From Paracoccaceae bacterium (lineage in GTDB: Bacteria; Pseudomonadota; Alphaproteobacteria; Rhodobacterales; Rhodobacteraceae): DNA of 64,000 nt. Position 1 is the first letter of the stretch; each line of letters starts with the position of its first letter. Below, one piece after another: positions 28,474-36,454 of the stretch. Under the pieces are notes generated by a model. The model had not been told where the DNA came from. It made no database searches and was given only the letters and a program-made list of their open reading frames with translations. A program made the translations under genes and the position numbers. The stretch covers positions 1 to 64,000 of the forward strand of contig JAQWQJ010000077.1 of assembly GCA_029244725.1 (NCBI GenBank). The letters are read 5' to 3'.

Positions 28474-28550
28474 TGGCGATCCCTTGAGGACTCGAACCCC
28501 AAACCTGCTGATTAGAAGTCAGCTGCTCTATCCAGTTGAGCTAAGGGACC
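28474..28550 (-). tRNA. tRNA-Arg (anticodon TCT)
   Basis: A 77-base cloverleaf on the minus strand. Acceptor GGTCCCT/AGGGATC, with one G-T wobble pair, discriminator G and encoded CCA. D arm TAGCTCAACTGGATAGAG, anticodon stem CTGA/TCAG with loop CTTCTAA (anticodon TCT at 28514-28516), T arm GGGGTTCGAGTCCTC. Reads AGA/AGG codons. Confidence 0.96.
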
Positions 28551-28604
28551 GCTGGCTGCCCTTTTCAGGCAGAATTCCGCGTAATTCAAGTGCTGAAAAA
28601 GGGG

Positions 28605-28916
28605 TTAGTGTGTCCAGGGACCACGGCGTTTGGTTGCAAAGTTTTCGCCGTAACCGCCAGGACGAACGATAGGCTTTCGCGTGTGCGGGTCGAAAACTTG
28701 AGCTCCAATGCCGTTGTCTTGGGCATATTCTACCGCAGCTTCTTTGCTTTCAAACTTCAGTTTCACTTGGGCTTGTGTGTCTGAAGACGATGTCCACCCC
28801 ATCAACGGATCGATCTCGCGTGACGAAGCCGGCGCGAATTCCAAAACCCAGATCTTGGTTTTTCCCATACCGGACTGCATGGCGTTGCGGGCGGGCTGAT
28901 AGATTCGTGCTTGCAT
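28605..28916 (-). CDS. NDUFS4-like accessory subunit of NADH:ubiquinone oxidoreductase
   Basis: A 103-residue protein starting [16 protein letters not shown], with [18 protein letters not shown] and [15 protein letters not shown], the signature of the NDUFS4/18-kDa complex I subunit found in alphaproteobacteria and mitochondria. It stabilises the NADH-oxidising arm of complex I on the cytoplasmic side. The ATG at 28916 is chosen because GGAGAG lies 4 bases upstream; the longer frame starts with TTG within that Shine-Dalgarno. Confidence 0.92.
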   Translation of the reverse strand: MQARIYQPARNAMQSGMGKTKIWVLEFAPASSREIDPLMGWTSSSDTQAQVKLKFESKEAAVEYAQDNGIGAQVFDPHTRKPIVRPGGYGENFATKRRGPWTH

Positions 28917-29045
28917 GGGTCTCTCCAAATTTCATCAGCGTTATCCTCAAAAAATGGCCGTGGCGCAAGGTGACAAAAGAGTTCGGGGTTGAAACCTTGC
29001 CCAAAAAGAACAAATCTAGAACAATCTATTCTGTGAGTCCCCACT

Positions 29046-31244
29046 ATGCCCCATGCCCATAACGACAGTTCAGCGCCCTTGATGCATGCCGCAGCCGAGG
29101 ATGTTGCTAAACGTGCCAAGCTGGAAGGCGGCAAAGCGTTTGTCATGCATTCCGAGTTTGAACCGGCCGGCGATCAGCCCACAGCGATTGCCGAAATCAG
29201 CGCAGCGGTAAGAGACGGTGAGCGCGATCAGGTTTTATTGGGCGCGACAGGCACCGGTAAGACTTATACTATGGCCAAAGTGATTGAAGAGACGCAGCGA
29301 CCTGCGATTATCCTCGCACCGAACAAGACGCTTGCTGCACAGTTATACGGCGAGTTTAAAGGGTTCTTTCCGGACAATTCAGTCGAATATTTCGTAAGTT
29401 TCTATGACTATTATCAGCCCGAGGCTTATGTCGCCCGCTCGGACACGTATATCGAGAAAGAGTCACAAATAAACGAGCAAATTGACCGAATGCGCCATTC
29501 GGCGACACGGGCGTTGCTAGAACGGGACGACGTGATCATCGTGGCCTCGGTCTCTTGCATCTACGGTATCGGCTCGGTTGAAACCTACGGGGCAATGACG
29601 CAGGATTTGCATGCCGGAAAAGAGTACGACCAACGTCAAATCATTGGCGATCTTGTCGCGCAGCAATACAAACGTAACGACCAAGCTTTCCAGCGAGGAT
29701 GTTTTAGGGTTCGCGGTGACGTGCTCGAAATTTTTCCAGCTCACCTTGAAGATCGCGCTTGGCGGTTGTCGTTCTTTGGGGAAGAGCTTGAGAAGATTAC
29801 CGAATTTGATCCTTTGACGGGCGAGAAAACTGATACGTTTGATCGGATCAGAGTCTACGCAAATTCTCACTACGTGACGCCTAAGCCAACGATGCAGCAG
29901 GCGATGATCAGCATCAAAAATGAATTGAAACTGCGGCTCAATCAGTTGGTGGACGAAGGGAAATTGCTTGAAGCGCAACGATTAGAACAACGCTGCAATT
30001 TCGACCTTGAGATGCTAGAAGCCACCGGCGTTTGCAACGGGATTGAGAACTATTCGCGTTATTTAACGGGCCGTGCTCCGGGTGAACCGCCGCCCACTTT
30101 GTTTGAGTTTATTCCCGATAATGCGATTGTGTTTGCCGACGAAAGCCATGTCTCGGTGCCGCAAATTGGCGGGATGTATAAGGGCGACTATCGACGGAAA
30201 TTTACACTTGCCGAGCATGGATTCCGCTTGCCGTCCTGCATGGATAACCGACCCCTGAAGTTTGAGGAATGGGACGCGATGCGCCCGCAGTCGGTTTTTG
30301 TTTCTGCGACCCCTGCGGGATGGGAACTTGAACAAACTGGAGGCGTTTTCACTGAACAGGTCATCCGTCCGACGGGTTTGATCGATCCAGAAGTGGAAAT
30401 CCGGCCGGTTGACATGCAAGTTGACGATCTTCTCGACGAAGTTCGGAAAATGACGGCGGGTGGCTATCGCACGCTTGTCACCACATTAACCAAACGGATG
30501 GCCGAGGACTTAACAGAATACCTCCATGAGCAAGGGATCAAAGTGCGCTACATGCACTCGGATATCGACACGCTTGAGCGGATTGAGATTTTGCGCGATC
30601 TGCGGCTCGGGGCTTTTGATGTGCTGATTGGGATCAACTTGTTGCGCGAAGGTTTGGATATTCCTGAATGTGGTTTGGTGGCTATTTTAGATGCGGATAA
30701 AGAGGGCTTTTTGCGTTCGGAAACTTCGTTGATCCAAACGATCGGTCGGGCCGCGCGAAACGCTGAAGGCCGCGTTATCATGTACGCCGACCGCATCACA
30801 GGCTCGATGGAGCGCGCTTTGGCAGAAACTGGACGCCGGCGTGAAAAGCAACATGCCTATAACATTGAGCACAACATCACGCCTGCAACGGTGAAAAAGA
30901 ACGTCGATGACGTGCTGGCCGGTCTTTATAAGGGTGACACGGATATGAACCGTGTGACGGCTAAGATCGACAAGCCTTTGCATGGAGGCAATTTGGAGAA
31001 GGTTCTAGAGGGCATGCGCGTGGATATGCGCAAAGCCGCAGAGAACCTAGAGTTTGAAGAAGCCGCGCGTTTAAGGGACGAAGTTAAACGTCTAGAGGCC
31101 GTCGATCTTGCGATCTCAGACGACCCGTTTGCCCGTCAGGCAGCGGTTGAGGCTGCCTCGGAAAAAGCCACAAAGGGTAGCGGTCGGAGTTCAGCAGGGC
31201 GGGCAGGGCAAAGAGGTGGGAATGTGAGAAGGCGGGGGCGGTGA
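29046..31244 (+). CDS. uvrB: Excinuclease ABC subunit B
   Basis: A 732-residue DNA-damage recognition helicase of nucleotide excision repair. Walker [11 protein letters not shown], the beta-hairpin [19 protein letters not shown]-like DESH, the [14 protein letters not shown] segment, and helicase motif VI ([14 protein letters not shown]). A C-terminal UvrC-binding (UVR) region (about 665-700, [16 protein letters not shown]) is followed by a Gly/Arg-rich tail. UvrB loads onto damaged DNA from UvrA and recruits UvrC. Confidence 0.98.
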   Translation: MPHAHNDSSAPLMHAAAEDVAKRAKLEGGKAFVMHSEFEPAGDQPTAIAEISAAVRDGERDQVLLGATGTGKTYTMAKVIEETQRPAIILAPNKTLAAQLYGEFKGFFPDNSVEYFVSFYDYYQPEAYVARSDTYIEKESQINEQIDRMRHSATRALLERDDVIIVASVSCIYGIGSVETYGAMTQDLHAGKEYDQRQIIGDLVAQQYKRNDQAFQRGCFRVRGDVLEIFPAHLEDRAWRLSFFGEELEKITEFDPLTGEKTDTFDRIRVYANSHYVTPKPTMQQAMISIKNELKLRLNQLVDEGKLLEAQRLEQRCNFDLEMLEATGVCNGIENYSRYLTGRAPGEPPPTLFEFIPDNAIVFADESHVSVPQIGGMYKGDYRRKFTLAEHGFRLPSCMDNRPLKFEEWDAMRPQSVFVSATPAGWELEQTGGVFTEQVIRPTGLIDPEVEIRPVDMQVDDLLDEVRKMTAGGYRTLVTTLTKRMAEDLTEYLHEQGIKVRYMHSDIDTLERIEILRDLRLGAFDVLIGINLLREGLDIPECGLVAILDADKEGFLRSETSLIQTIGRAARNAEGRVIMYADRITGSMERALAETGRRREKQHAYNIEHNITPATVKKNVDDVLAGLYKGDTDMNRVTAKIDKPLHGGNLEKVLEGMRVDMRKAAENLEFEEAARLRDEVKRLEAVDLAISDDPFARQAAVEAASEKATKGSGRSSAGRAGQRGGNVRRRGR

Positions 31245-31331
31245 GGTTTTTCGAGTGAGGTAACCCATTCTTAATTTGTTGCCCCTCATTCTCCCAACAT
31301 GTGAACCAACAACTCGCCGCTTTCAACCGAA

Positions 31332-31547
31332 GTGTGGCTTAGAGACATCTTTGCCTCCAAAGCTGCTCAGCGAGGTGAAGTCATTCGGCGTAGGTCACGA
31401 GATATCGAACGCTTCGTTGGTATGGACATGTTCACGGTCGAGATGGAAAGACACATGTATCAAGTGGTTGAGAACTTACGTCAGATTGTTATTTTCCGTA
31501 ATCGAGCTCCGATTAGGTTGCTTATACGGTACGCGCGCATTCTCTAA
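31332..31547 (+). CDS. Small basic conserved-looking protein, unknown function
   Basis: A 71-residue open frame with GTG start reading MWLRDIFASKAAQRGEVIRR and ending with QIVIFRNRAPIRLLI. Composition is strongly basic. The mixture of an amphipathic N-terminus and the QIVIFRNRAPI strand reminds me of short uncharacterised proteins in Rhodobacteraceae, but I cannot name a family. No convincing Shine-Dalgarno precedes it. It lies between uvrB and a thioredoxin-fold gene. Confidence 0.5.
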   Translation: MWLRDIFASKAAQRGEVIRRRSRDIERFVGMDMFTVEMERHMYQVVENLRQIVIFRNRAPIRLLIRYARIL

Positions 31548-31560
31548 TAGAATGCTTTGA

Positions 31561-31579
31561 GAAATCTTTTTAAGATTTC
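31561..31579. terminator. AT-rich hairpin between the small protein and the GST-like gene
   Basis: GAAATCTT and AAGATTTC are perfect inverted repeats around a TTT loop, 13 bases after the stop of the small gene. The stem is weak and lacks a following T-run, so it may be only a minor terminator or RNA-end signal. Confidence 0.3.
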
Positions 31580-31619
31580 ATGCCCAATGCGCTACTCTCC
31601 GTGAAACAAGGAGATACAC

Positions 31620-32021
31620 ATGGCTGACTTTACCCCAAAAGCGTATGTCAAAACCAACTGCCCGTTCTCGTTCAAGTTCCGGCTGTTCGCGCTCGAGGCT
31701 GGCCTTGCGAATAGAATGGAATTTGTCGAACTGGACGTGGATGCGGTGTCTCATACCTCGGACAAAAGTGACCTGCGGGCACTGGTTGGGCGCGCGCATA
31801 CTTTCCCGATAGTTGAGGTTGCACAGGGTGAATTTATGGACGATTCCGATCTACTGATCGACCATTTTGCAAAGCTCCACGACATTGACGACAACCAGCT
31901 TGCGACTTTGAATTTCTACCGCGACGGGCTGTTTCCAACGTTCTTAGAGATGTTTCATATTCTCGCGATGCCGCTAGGGTGGATGGCACGACTGGGGCGC
32001 AAGCCCAAAGCATTCAGATAA
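31620..32021 (+). CDS. Thioredoxin-fold protein similar to the glutathione S-transferase N-terminal domain
   Basis: A 133-residue protein. The first 85 or so residues form a glutaredoxin/GST-like fold with CPFS at the active-site position and the cis-Pro strand FPIVEV, then a short helical tail rather than a full GST C-terminal domain. It could bind glutathione or act as a thiol-disulfide protein. AAGGAG precedes the ATG. The next gene starts 13 bases downstream and is probably co-transcribed. Confidence 0.68.
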   Translation: MADFTPKAYVKTNCPFSFKFRLFALEAGLANRMEFVELDVDAVSHTSDKSDLRALVGRAHTFPIVEVAQGEFMDDSDLLIDHFAKLHDIDDNQLATLNFYRDGLFPTFLEMFHILAMPLGWMARLGRKPKAFR

Positions 32022-32034
32022 AGGAGCGTGCAAT

Positions 32035-32334
32035 ATGAGCTTTTTGGTGAGCTACACTTTGAAGGACGAAGCTGACTTTGACCACCAAGTCGCAGCGATG
32101 GAGGAACTGGTGGCCGATCTTAAAGCGGCCGGAATAGACGGTTTGGACTATTCCTGTTTCTCAACAGCTGAAAAAACCGAATTCATTGGTGTACTTGAGT
32201 TTCGCGATGACACGTCAAAACAAGGTTTTCTAGACAGTGCAGCCTTCGATCGCTACCGCGCCAAGGTCGGACCGACGTTCGCCAACCCACCCCAGACGCG
32301 GGATATCTTTGCAATTGGGTCTACAAAGGCGTGA
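32035..32334 (+). CDS. Small ferredoxin-fold (ABM-like) protein, unknown function
   Basis: A 99-residue protein with alternating strands and helices resembling the dimeric alpha-beta barrel of antibiotic-biosynthesis-monooxygenase-like proteins, but no catalytic signature is evident. AAAGGAG lies upstream of the ATG. It is in an apparent operon with the thioredoxin-fold gene and ends just before the convergent Usp gene. Confidence 0.6.
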   Translation: MSFLVSYTLKDEADFDHQVAAMEELVADLKAAGIDGLDYSCFSTAEKTEFIGVLEFRDDTSKQGFLDSAAFDRYRAKVGPTFANPPQTRDIFAIGSTKA

Positions 32335-32335
32335 A

Positions 32336-32743
32336 CTAACGCACCACATGCACCGAGCATTTGGCATGTCTGATCACATGATGGGCCGTTGATCCAAGTA
32401 AGTAGTCCGACATTACCGGTCTGTGAGAGGCCAAAATAATCAGATCGCTGCCGGCTGCATGTGCAAAATCTAGGATAGTTGCCCCAGAGTGGCCGCTGAC
32501 AACTTCGGCGCTGCAGTTTGGAATGGTGGCAGCCAGCGCTGATAGTTCAGTCTTTATGCCGACGCGGCTGTCTTCGATATATCCTTCGGGCATGTAGGTG
32601 GCGGCATAGCCTGGCACCTGTTCCATCACATGCAGGATGGTGATTTTTGTATGATCGTCGCTCAGATGTTTAGCGATTTCAATGGATTGATTGGTATCAC
32701 GTCCTTGGTCAAAGGATATTGGAACTAGGATTTTCTTAAACAT
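32336..32743 (-). CDS. Single-domain universal stress protein
   Basis: A 135-residue UspA-fold protein starting MFKKILVPISFDQGRD. The C-terminal ATP-binding region is partly kept (LASHRPVMSDYLLGSTAHHVI, G-S-T end of the motif), while the first part of the loop differs from G-x2-G, having ASHRP. AAAGGAGAGCGCC lies directly before the ATG. An FNR-like box is centred about 60 bases upstream of the start codon. Probably induced at low oxygen or in stationary phase. Confidence 0.85.
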   Translation of the reverse strand: MFKKILVPISFDQGRDTNQSIEIAKHLSDDHTKITILHVMEQVPGYAATYMPEGYIEDSRVGIKTELSALAATIPNCSAEVVSGHSGATILDFAHAAGSDLIILASHRPVMSDYLLGSTAHHVIRHAKCSVHVVR

Positions 32744-32795
32744 GGCGCTCTCCTTTTCTTTGAAAGAAGAATGCCTTAGCCAAGCCGATATAGCC

Positions 32796-32809
32796 TTGAT
32801 CTAAATCAT
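32796..32809. promoter_or_regulatory. FNR-like box upstream of the single-domain Usp gene
   Basis: TTGATCTAAATCAT matches TTGATNNNNATCAA at nine of ten fixed positions. On the minus strand a -10-like CATTCT lies at 32768-32773, the class II distance from the box centre. It resembles the boxes before ccoN and ccoG. Confidence 0.65.
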
Positions 32810-32815
32810 TCGTTT

Positions 32816-33139
32816 TTAGGCATCAAAAACCGCAGCGACATCGTACATTACGGGCTCAAAGCTACGACATAATTGATGGATCCTACGATTCCGTTCGCGC
32901 ATTTCGTCCGAGCGAAGCATCGCCTGAAAATCTTCGCGCTTTTGCCATTGCGAATAATTTGCGATGCGAGTTTGCGCGTCGTTCACGTGAAGACCGGCAG
33001 AGATAAACCCAAGTTGATTCGAGATGAAGTTATCGTAGGCATCCGTTAGCGCGTCGAGCAGATCTTGACATGTGCCCGGGGTCATTTCGAATGTGGTGAT
33101 TACGGTCTGGCACGCTGAAGGTTGGCTGATGTTTGGCAT
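32816..33139 (-). CDS. Antibiotic biosynthesis monooxygenase-like (ABM) protein
   Basis: A 107-residue protein of the dimeric alpha-beta barrel type. The pattern TTFEMTPGTCQDLLDALTDA then NYSQWQKREDFQAML is typical of ABM/quinol monooxygenase-like domains, where the W in QWQ is characteristic. AAAGGAG precedes the ATG. The catalytic activity is unproven. Confidence 0.75.
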   Translation of the reverse strand: MPNISQPSACQTVITTFEMTPGTCQDLLDALTDAYDNFISNQLGFISAGLHVNDAQTRIANYSQWQKREDFQAMLRSDEMRERNRRIHQLCRSFEPVMYDVAAVFDA

Positions 33140-33196
33140 CGTGGACTCCTTTGATGTGATTACAGCGTAACACAGGAACCAAAAAGACGAAGCGGT

Positions 33197-33832
33197 TTAG
33201 CCGGAAAGTTTTGCCATCAGCTCATCAAATAACGCTTCAATTTCGAGTGCAGCTTTTTTGGCGCGCGGCATTTCGCGCACGCCTTTCCCAAGACCGAGCG
33301 CCTCGGCGTAGGAGATGCGATTTGCCAAATGGGTTTGTGCTAGATGGGCATCAAGTTCGGTCGCCGCACCAGCAATTTCCGCACCTAAGCGAGTGTTAGA
33401 CTTTAACCGATTCAAAACTATGACCGCAGCACGGGCTTCGCGGCGAGCTAAGTCTAGAACGCCCTCGGTGGCCCAAAGATCGACGTGCGATGCAGCGACA
33501 GGGACCACAACCAAATCAGCGATGCGCAGGGCGGGGCGTAAATCACTATCTGCCTTGGGGGGCGTATCGACTATCACAAGGTCGTAGCTCTCGGACAGTT
33601 TTCCGACTTCGTATGCGACACCCCAAGCCGACGCTGTGGACAACTCAAGCTCAGGTGACTGTCCATTTTCGAGGCGCGTCATGAACCAGCGCCCAAGGCT
33701 GCCCTGAGGATCCGTATCAACGACAGCGACCTTTAGACCTCGGTGTACGGCTTCAACGGCAATGTTAATTGCGAGAGTGGTTTTCCCGCTGCCGCCTTTT
33801 TGCTGCGCAATTGTGATGACGTGGCCGGTCAT
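33197..33832 (-). CDS. Orphan ParA/MinD-type ATPase
   Basis: A 211-residue P-loop ATPase with the deviant Walker A KGGSGKTT (signature Lys at the second position), the Walker A' DTDPQGS and Walker B VIVDTPP. The short length and lack of an HTH N-terminus fit chromosomal orphan ParA proteins that position cargo on the nucleoid. No parB, parS or chemotaxis genes are next to it, so the cargo is unknown. Confidence 0.87.
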   Translation of the reverse strand: MTGHVITIAQQKGGSGKTTLAINIAVEAVHRGLKVAVVDTDPQGSLGRWFMTRLENGQSPELELSTASAWGVAYEVGKLSESYDLVIVDTPPKADSDLRPALRIADLVVVPVAASHVDLWATEGVLDLARREARAAVIVLNRLKSNTRLGAEIAGAATELDAHLAQTHLANRISYAEALGLGKGVREMPRAKKAALEIEALFDELMAKLSG

Positions 33833-33913
33833 GTTTGCCTCATGGTTTTGCTGCAGCGCAGCATAAGCGCGCAGTCGGCAGGCACAAGGGGCAGAATGCT
33901 AGATAGCGTTAAA

Positions 33914-33939
33914 AAAGCCCGCCGATGGTGGCGGGCTTT
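33914..33939 (-). terminator. Rho-independent terminator after the beta-helix protein gene
   Basis: AAAGCCCGCC and GGCGGGCTTT form a perfect 10-base stem around a six-base loop. On the minus strand the stem is followed by a run of six T, ideal for termination of the gene ending at 33947. It also works partly in the opposite direction. Confidence 0.85.
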
Positions 33940-33946
33940 CGTCGTG

Positions 33947-36238
33947 TTATAAAGGGTTGTCCATGCGGACGGTTACCGAAACTTTGCCGCGTGTAGCCTC
34001 GGACCAAGTTAGGTTGATGTCGCCCTTGTCCGACCCTTGTTTGGTTGATGCATAGGGTAGCGAGAAATTCACGCCGCCAGACCCGTTCGAAATCGGGCCA
34101 TCGGGCATCATGGCAGTCACTCGACGCGCGTACCCATTGAAAGGCAGTTGACCGGCGGTTTCGACAGTCCACGTGGTAGCGGCAGAGAGCTGATCGTGAT
34201 GGATGATCAACGGGTTAAATACATCGTTGTCGATAGTGTTGAACGTGTTGCCCTGAAAAACAACATTTCTCATCCGGTCAAAGTTCAAATCCGAGAACGA
34301 CGTGTCGATCGCCTCGACCCTATCAATACTGCCATTCAACGTGCGGAACACGTTGCCAGTGACGTTCAAGCCGTGGATAAAATGGTCCGCACCGTGCGGT
34401 TTGATGACGATAAAGTTGAACCAGGGAGCAACGTCGTTGCAGGTGAATATATTGTCACCAATGGTCAGACCCCCGAACGAGAATTCGTTGGATTGTTCAG
34501 GGTATGGGTCGTGTTCGTTGGACCATTCTACAAAATTGTTGTCGATGTAATTGCCGTCGATCGTGGATTTGCAGTTGGTTTGAGTGATGACCAGCCCCGC
34601 ATCACGAATTCCTGCGGCTTCGTTGTCGCCGTGAAACCAATGATTGCCGCTAATCAAATTGCCCGAGCCGGCAAGGATCGCGAAATGACGGGTATGAACG
34701 CAGCGATTATCGCGAATTTTTACATCATTGCCCGCTGCATTTAGCGCAATACTAACCCTGTCCTGAACCTTCACGGGGCTTTCATCGGAAAGAAACTGAC
34801 AGCGGTCGACCATTAGACCCTGACAACCCTCGCCGGGTGAACTGATACCGCGATCTTTTGGGCGGGTTAGATAGCAATCTTTGACGGCGAAGGCGATGCC
34901 CGCAGGGGCCAATAGGATGCCACTCGCGCGGCCAGAACACTGGAACTCAATTCCTTCAACTACGAACTTTGAAATGCTATCGAAGCCGCTGAAATCCAAA
35001 AGGTATTTGTGTCGTGTGAAGGTGAAGTTTTGCGAGCCTTCGGCGTCATAAAGCGGCAACGACAGCGTAAGAGTTCCCGCGCCAACGTTAACTTCGCGCA
35101 CATAGACCTCACGCCCTACACCGGTGCCCGTTACTATTGCGCCCACAGGTATGTTGGCCACATTGGCGACGGCCGTTAACTGGTATGGGTTTGAAGCAGT
35201 ATATGCGGCCAACGATGTGACGTCTTCGCTTTCCCAAGTGCTGCTATCTTTGGTATAAAACTGCCCGTTACGGATAACACGACGCGTAGCATATGAGGTC
35301 CGGTTAGGAACAGCCGCTTGCAGGTTCAACGGCTCTGACAGCTCAATTCGTCGCCCGCCTAGATCAAGGCTTTCGTGGCCAGAACTGTTGAGCAGCGCTT
35401 GAAACGCCTTTTTAAAGGCCTGTGCCTCGTCGCCAAAGGCGTCGATATAATTGGGCAGATCGTAGTTTTTGGTGAGCGATAGAATGGCGTCATCGGGCAT
35501 CAAAACCGTCTCATGAAATACCGCTCGGTTGGTCAGGGAAACGTTTTGTTCGAGGTAAAAGACGCCCGTCGGGATCAGTACGTCACGACCATTGGCGGCG
35601 TCATCCGCTGCCAGAAAGGCGGCCGTGTCGTCGTTAATCCCGTCACCTACTGCGCCATAATCACGAACGTCTACCCATCCCATCATATCGCGATGAAAAT
35701 AATGGGTAACGTCCTCAATTTCTATATCGTCAATGCGGACGATACCGCCGTTCACACCAGTCAAATCAAGGCCGAAATGCCCATAAAGTGCCTCTGGTCC
35801 CCATGCCATGTCTACGCCTGTTCGAGTGCCAGTGCCGACGATTGCTGAAACCTCCACAACCTTGCCATAGCTATCAAGTGCAACCGCGCTGGCCGTTTCA
35901 GTTAGACCAGATACGTGAAAATTGCCTGCGCCGCCCGCCCAACCAGCAACGCGAATAGATGGAAAATTGCCACTGATGGCCTTTATGCGAACCTTAATTT
36001 GCAGATAGCAGCCCGGCAGCAGCGGTGTTTCACCCATATAGCGAAGCTTTTGGACACTTTCTGTCTTCTGCAGCTCGAGACTGGTTCCAAAATCCTGATC
36101 AGCAGGCACAAAGGCTGCATTGCTGGCACCGTCGTATGTATCTGATCCTGGCGTACCATCTCCGCTGGACCACATGGTCAGCCCGCCTGAAAAATCAGGG
36201 GGGGTAAAATGGATACCGTCTGTAATTGCTTTGTTCAT
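33947..36238 (-). CDS. Right-handed beta-helix (pectate lyase superfamily/tail-spike-like) protein
   Basis: About 763 residues. An N-terminal galactose-binding-like beta domain (about 1-185) is followed by the GH28-related/pectate-lyase superfamily start VRDYGAVGDGINDDTAAFLA (about 190-210). Repeated parallel beta-helix turns rich in N, G and D follow (NDVKIRDNRC, GNLISGNHWF, STIDGNYIDN), then a beta C-terminal domain. No signal peptide is seen. This architecture is shared by phage tail spikes and by proteins that bind or cleave surface polysaccharide. The ATG at 36238 is chosen because AAAGG lies just upstream; the longer frame starts at TTG. It is a single gene with its own terminator. Confidence 0.78.
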   Translation of the reverse strand: MNKAITDGIHFTPPDFSGGLTMWSSGDGTPGSDTYDGASNAAFVPADQDFGTSLELQKTESVQKLRYMGETPLLPGCYLQIKVRIKAISGNFPSIRVAGWAGGAGNFHVSGLTETASAVALDSYGKVVEVSAIVGTGTRTGVDMAWGPEALYGHFGLDLTGVNGGIVRIDDIEIEDVTHYFHRDMMGWVDVRDYGAVGDGINDDTAAFLAADDAANGRDVLIPTGVFYLEQNVSLTNRAVFHETVLMPDDAILSLTKNYDLPNYIDAFGDEAQAFKKAFQALLNSSGHESLDLGGRRIELSEPLNLQAAVPNRTSYATRRVIRNGQFYTKDSSTWESEDVTSLAAYTASNPYQLTAVANVANIPVGAIVTGTGVGREVYVREVNVGAGTLTLSLPLYDAEGSQNFTFTRHKYLLDFSGFDSISKFVVEGIEFQCSGRASGILLAPAGIAFAVKDCYLTRPKDRGISSPGEGCQGLMVDRCQFLSDESPVKVQDRVSIALNAAGNDVKIRDNRCVHTRHFAILAGSGNLISGNHWFHGDNEAAGIRDAGLVITQTNCKSTIDGNYIDNNFVEWSNEHDPYPEQSNEFSFGGLTIGDNIFTCNDVAPWFNFIVIKPHGADHFIHGLNVTGNVFRTLNGSIDRVEAIDTSFSDLNFDRMRNVVFQGNTFNTIDNDVFNPLIIHHDQLSAATTWTVETAGQLPFNGYARRVTAMMPDGPISNGSGGVNFSLPYASTKQGSDKGDINLTWSEATRGKVSVTVRMDNPL

Positions 36239-36454
36239 TTCTACGCCTTTCTCATGGCCCAAATGCCGCCTGTGTTGCCCGAAAGATGTCGGGCTAAAAG
36301 TTAATGGGTTGCTTTCACACCGTTCGATGGGCTCAGAGATTGGTTTTGCAAAAACATATTCAAGAAACTGCGGTTTATTGCCCGAATTTTGCGTCAGTGG
36401 TTGACCGTCACCGCTGCAATCTCCACATAGCTTTAGAAACTAAAAGGATCGTCC

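Noticed and set aside
23058-28550. Attachment-site duplication linking the two tRNA-Arg genes
   Set aside because: The 3' ends of the two tRNAs differ and no direct repeat or integrase gene was seen.
33197-33832. Plasmid-type parAB partition locus
   Set aside because: There is no parB or parS-like repeat beside this ParA; surrounding genes are ordinary chromosomal genes.
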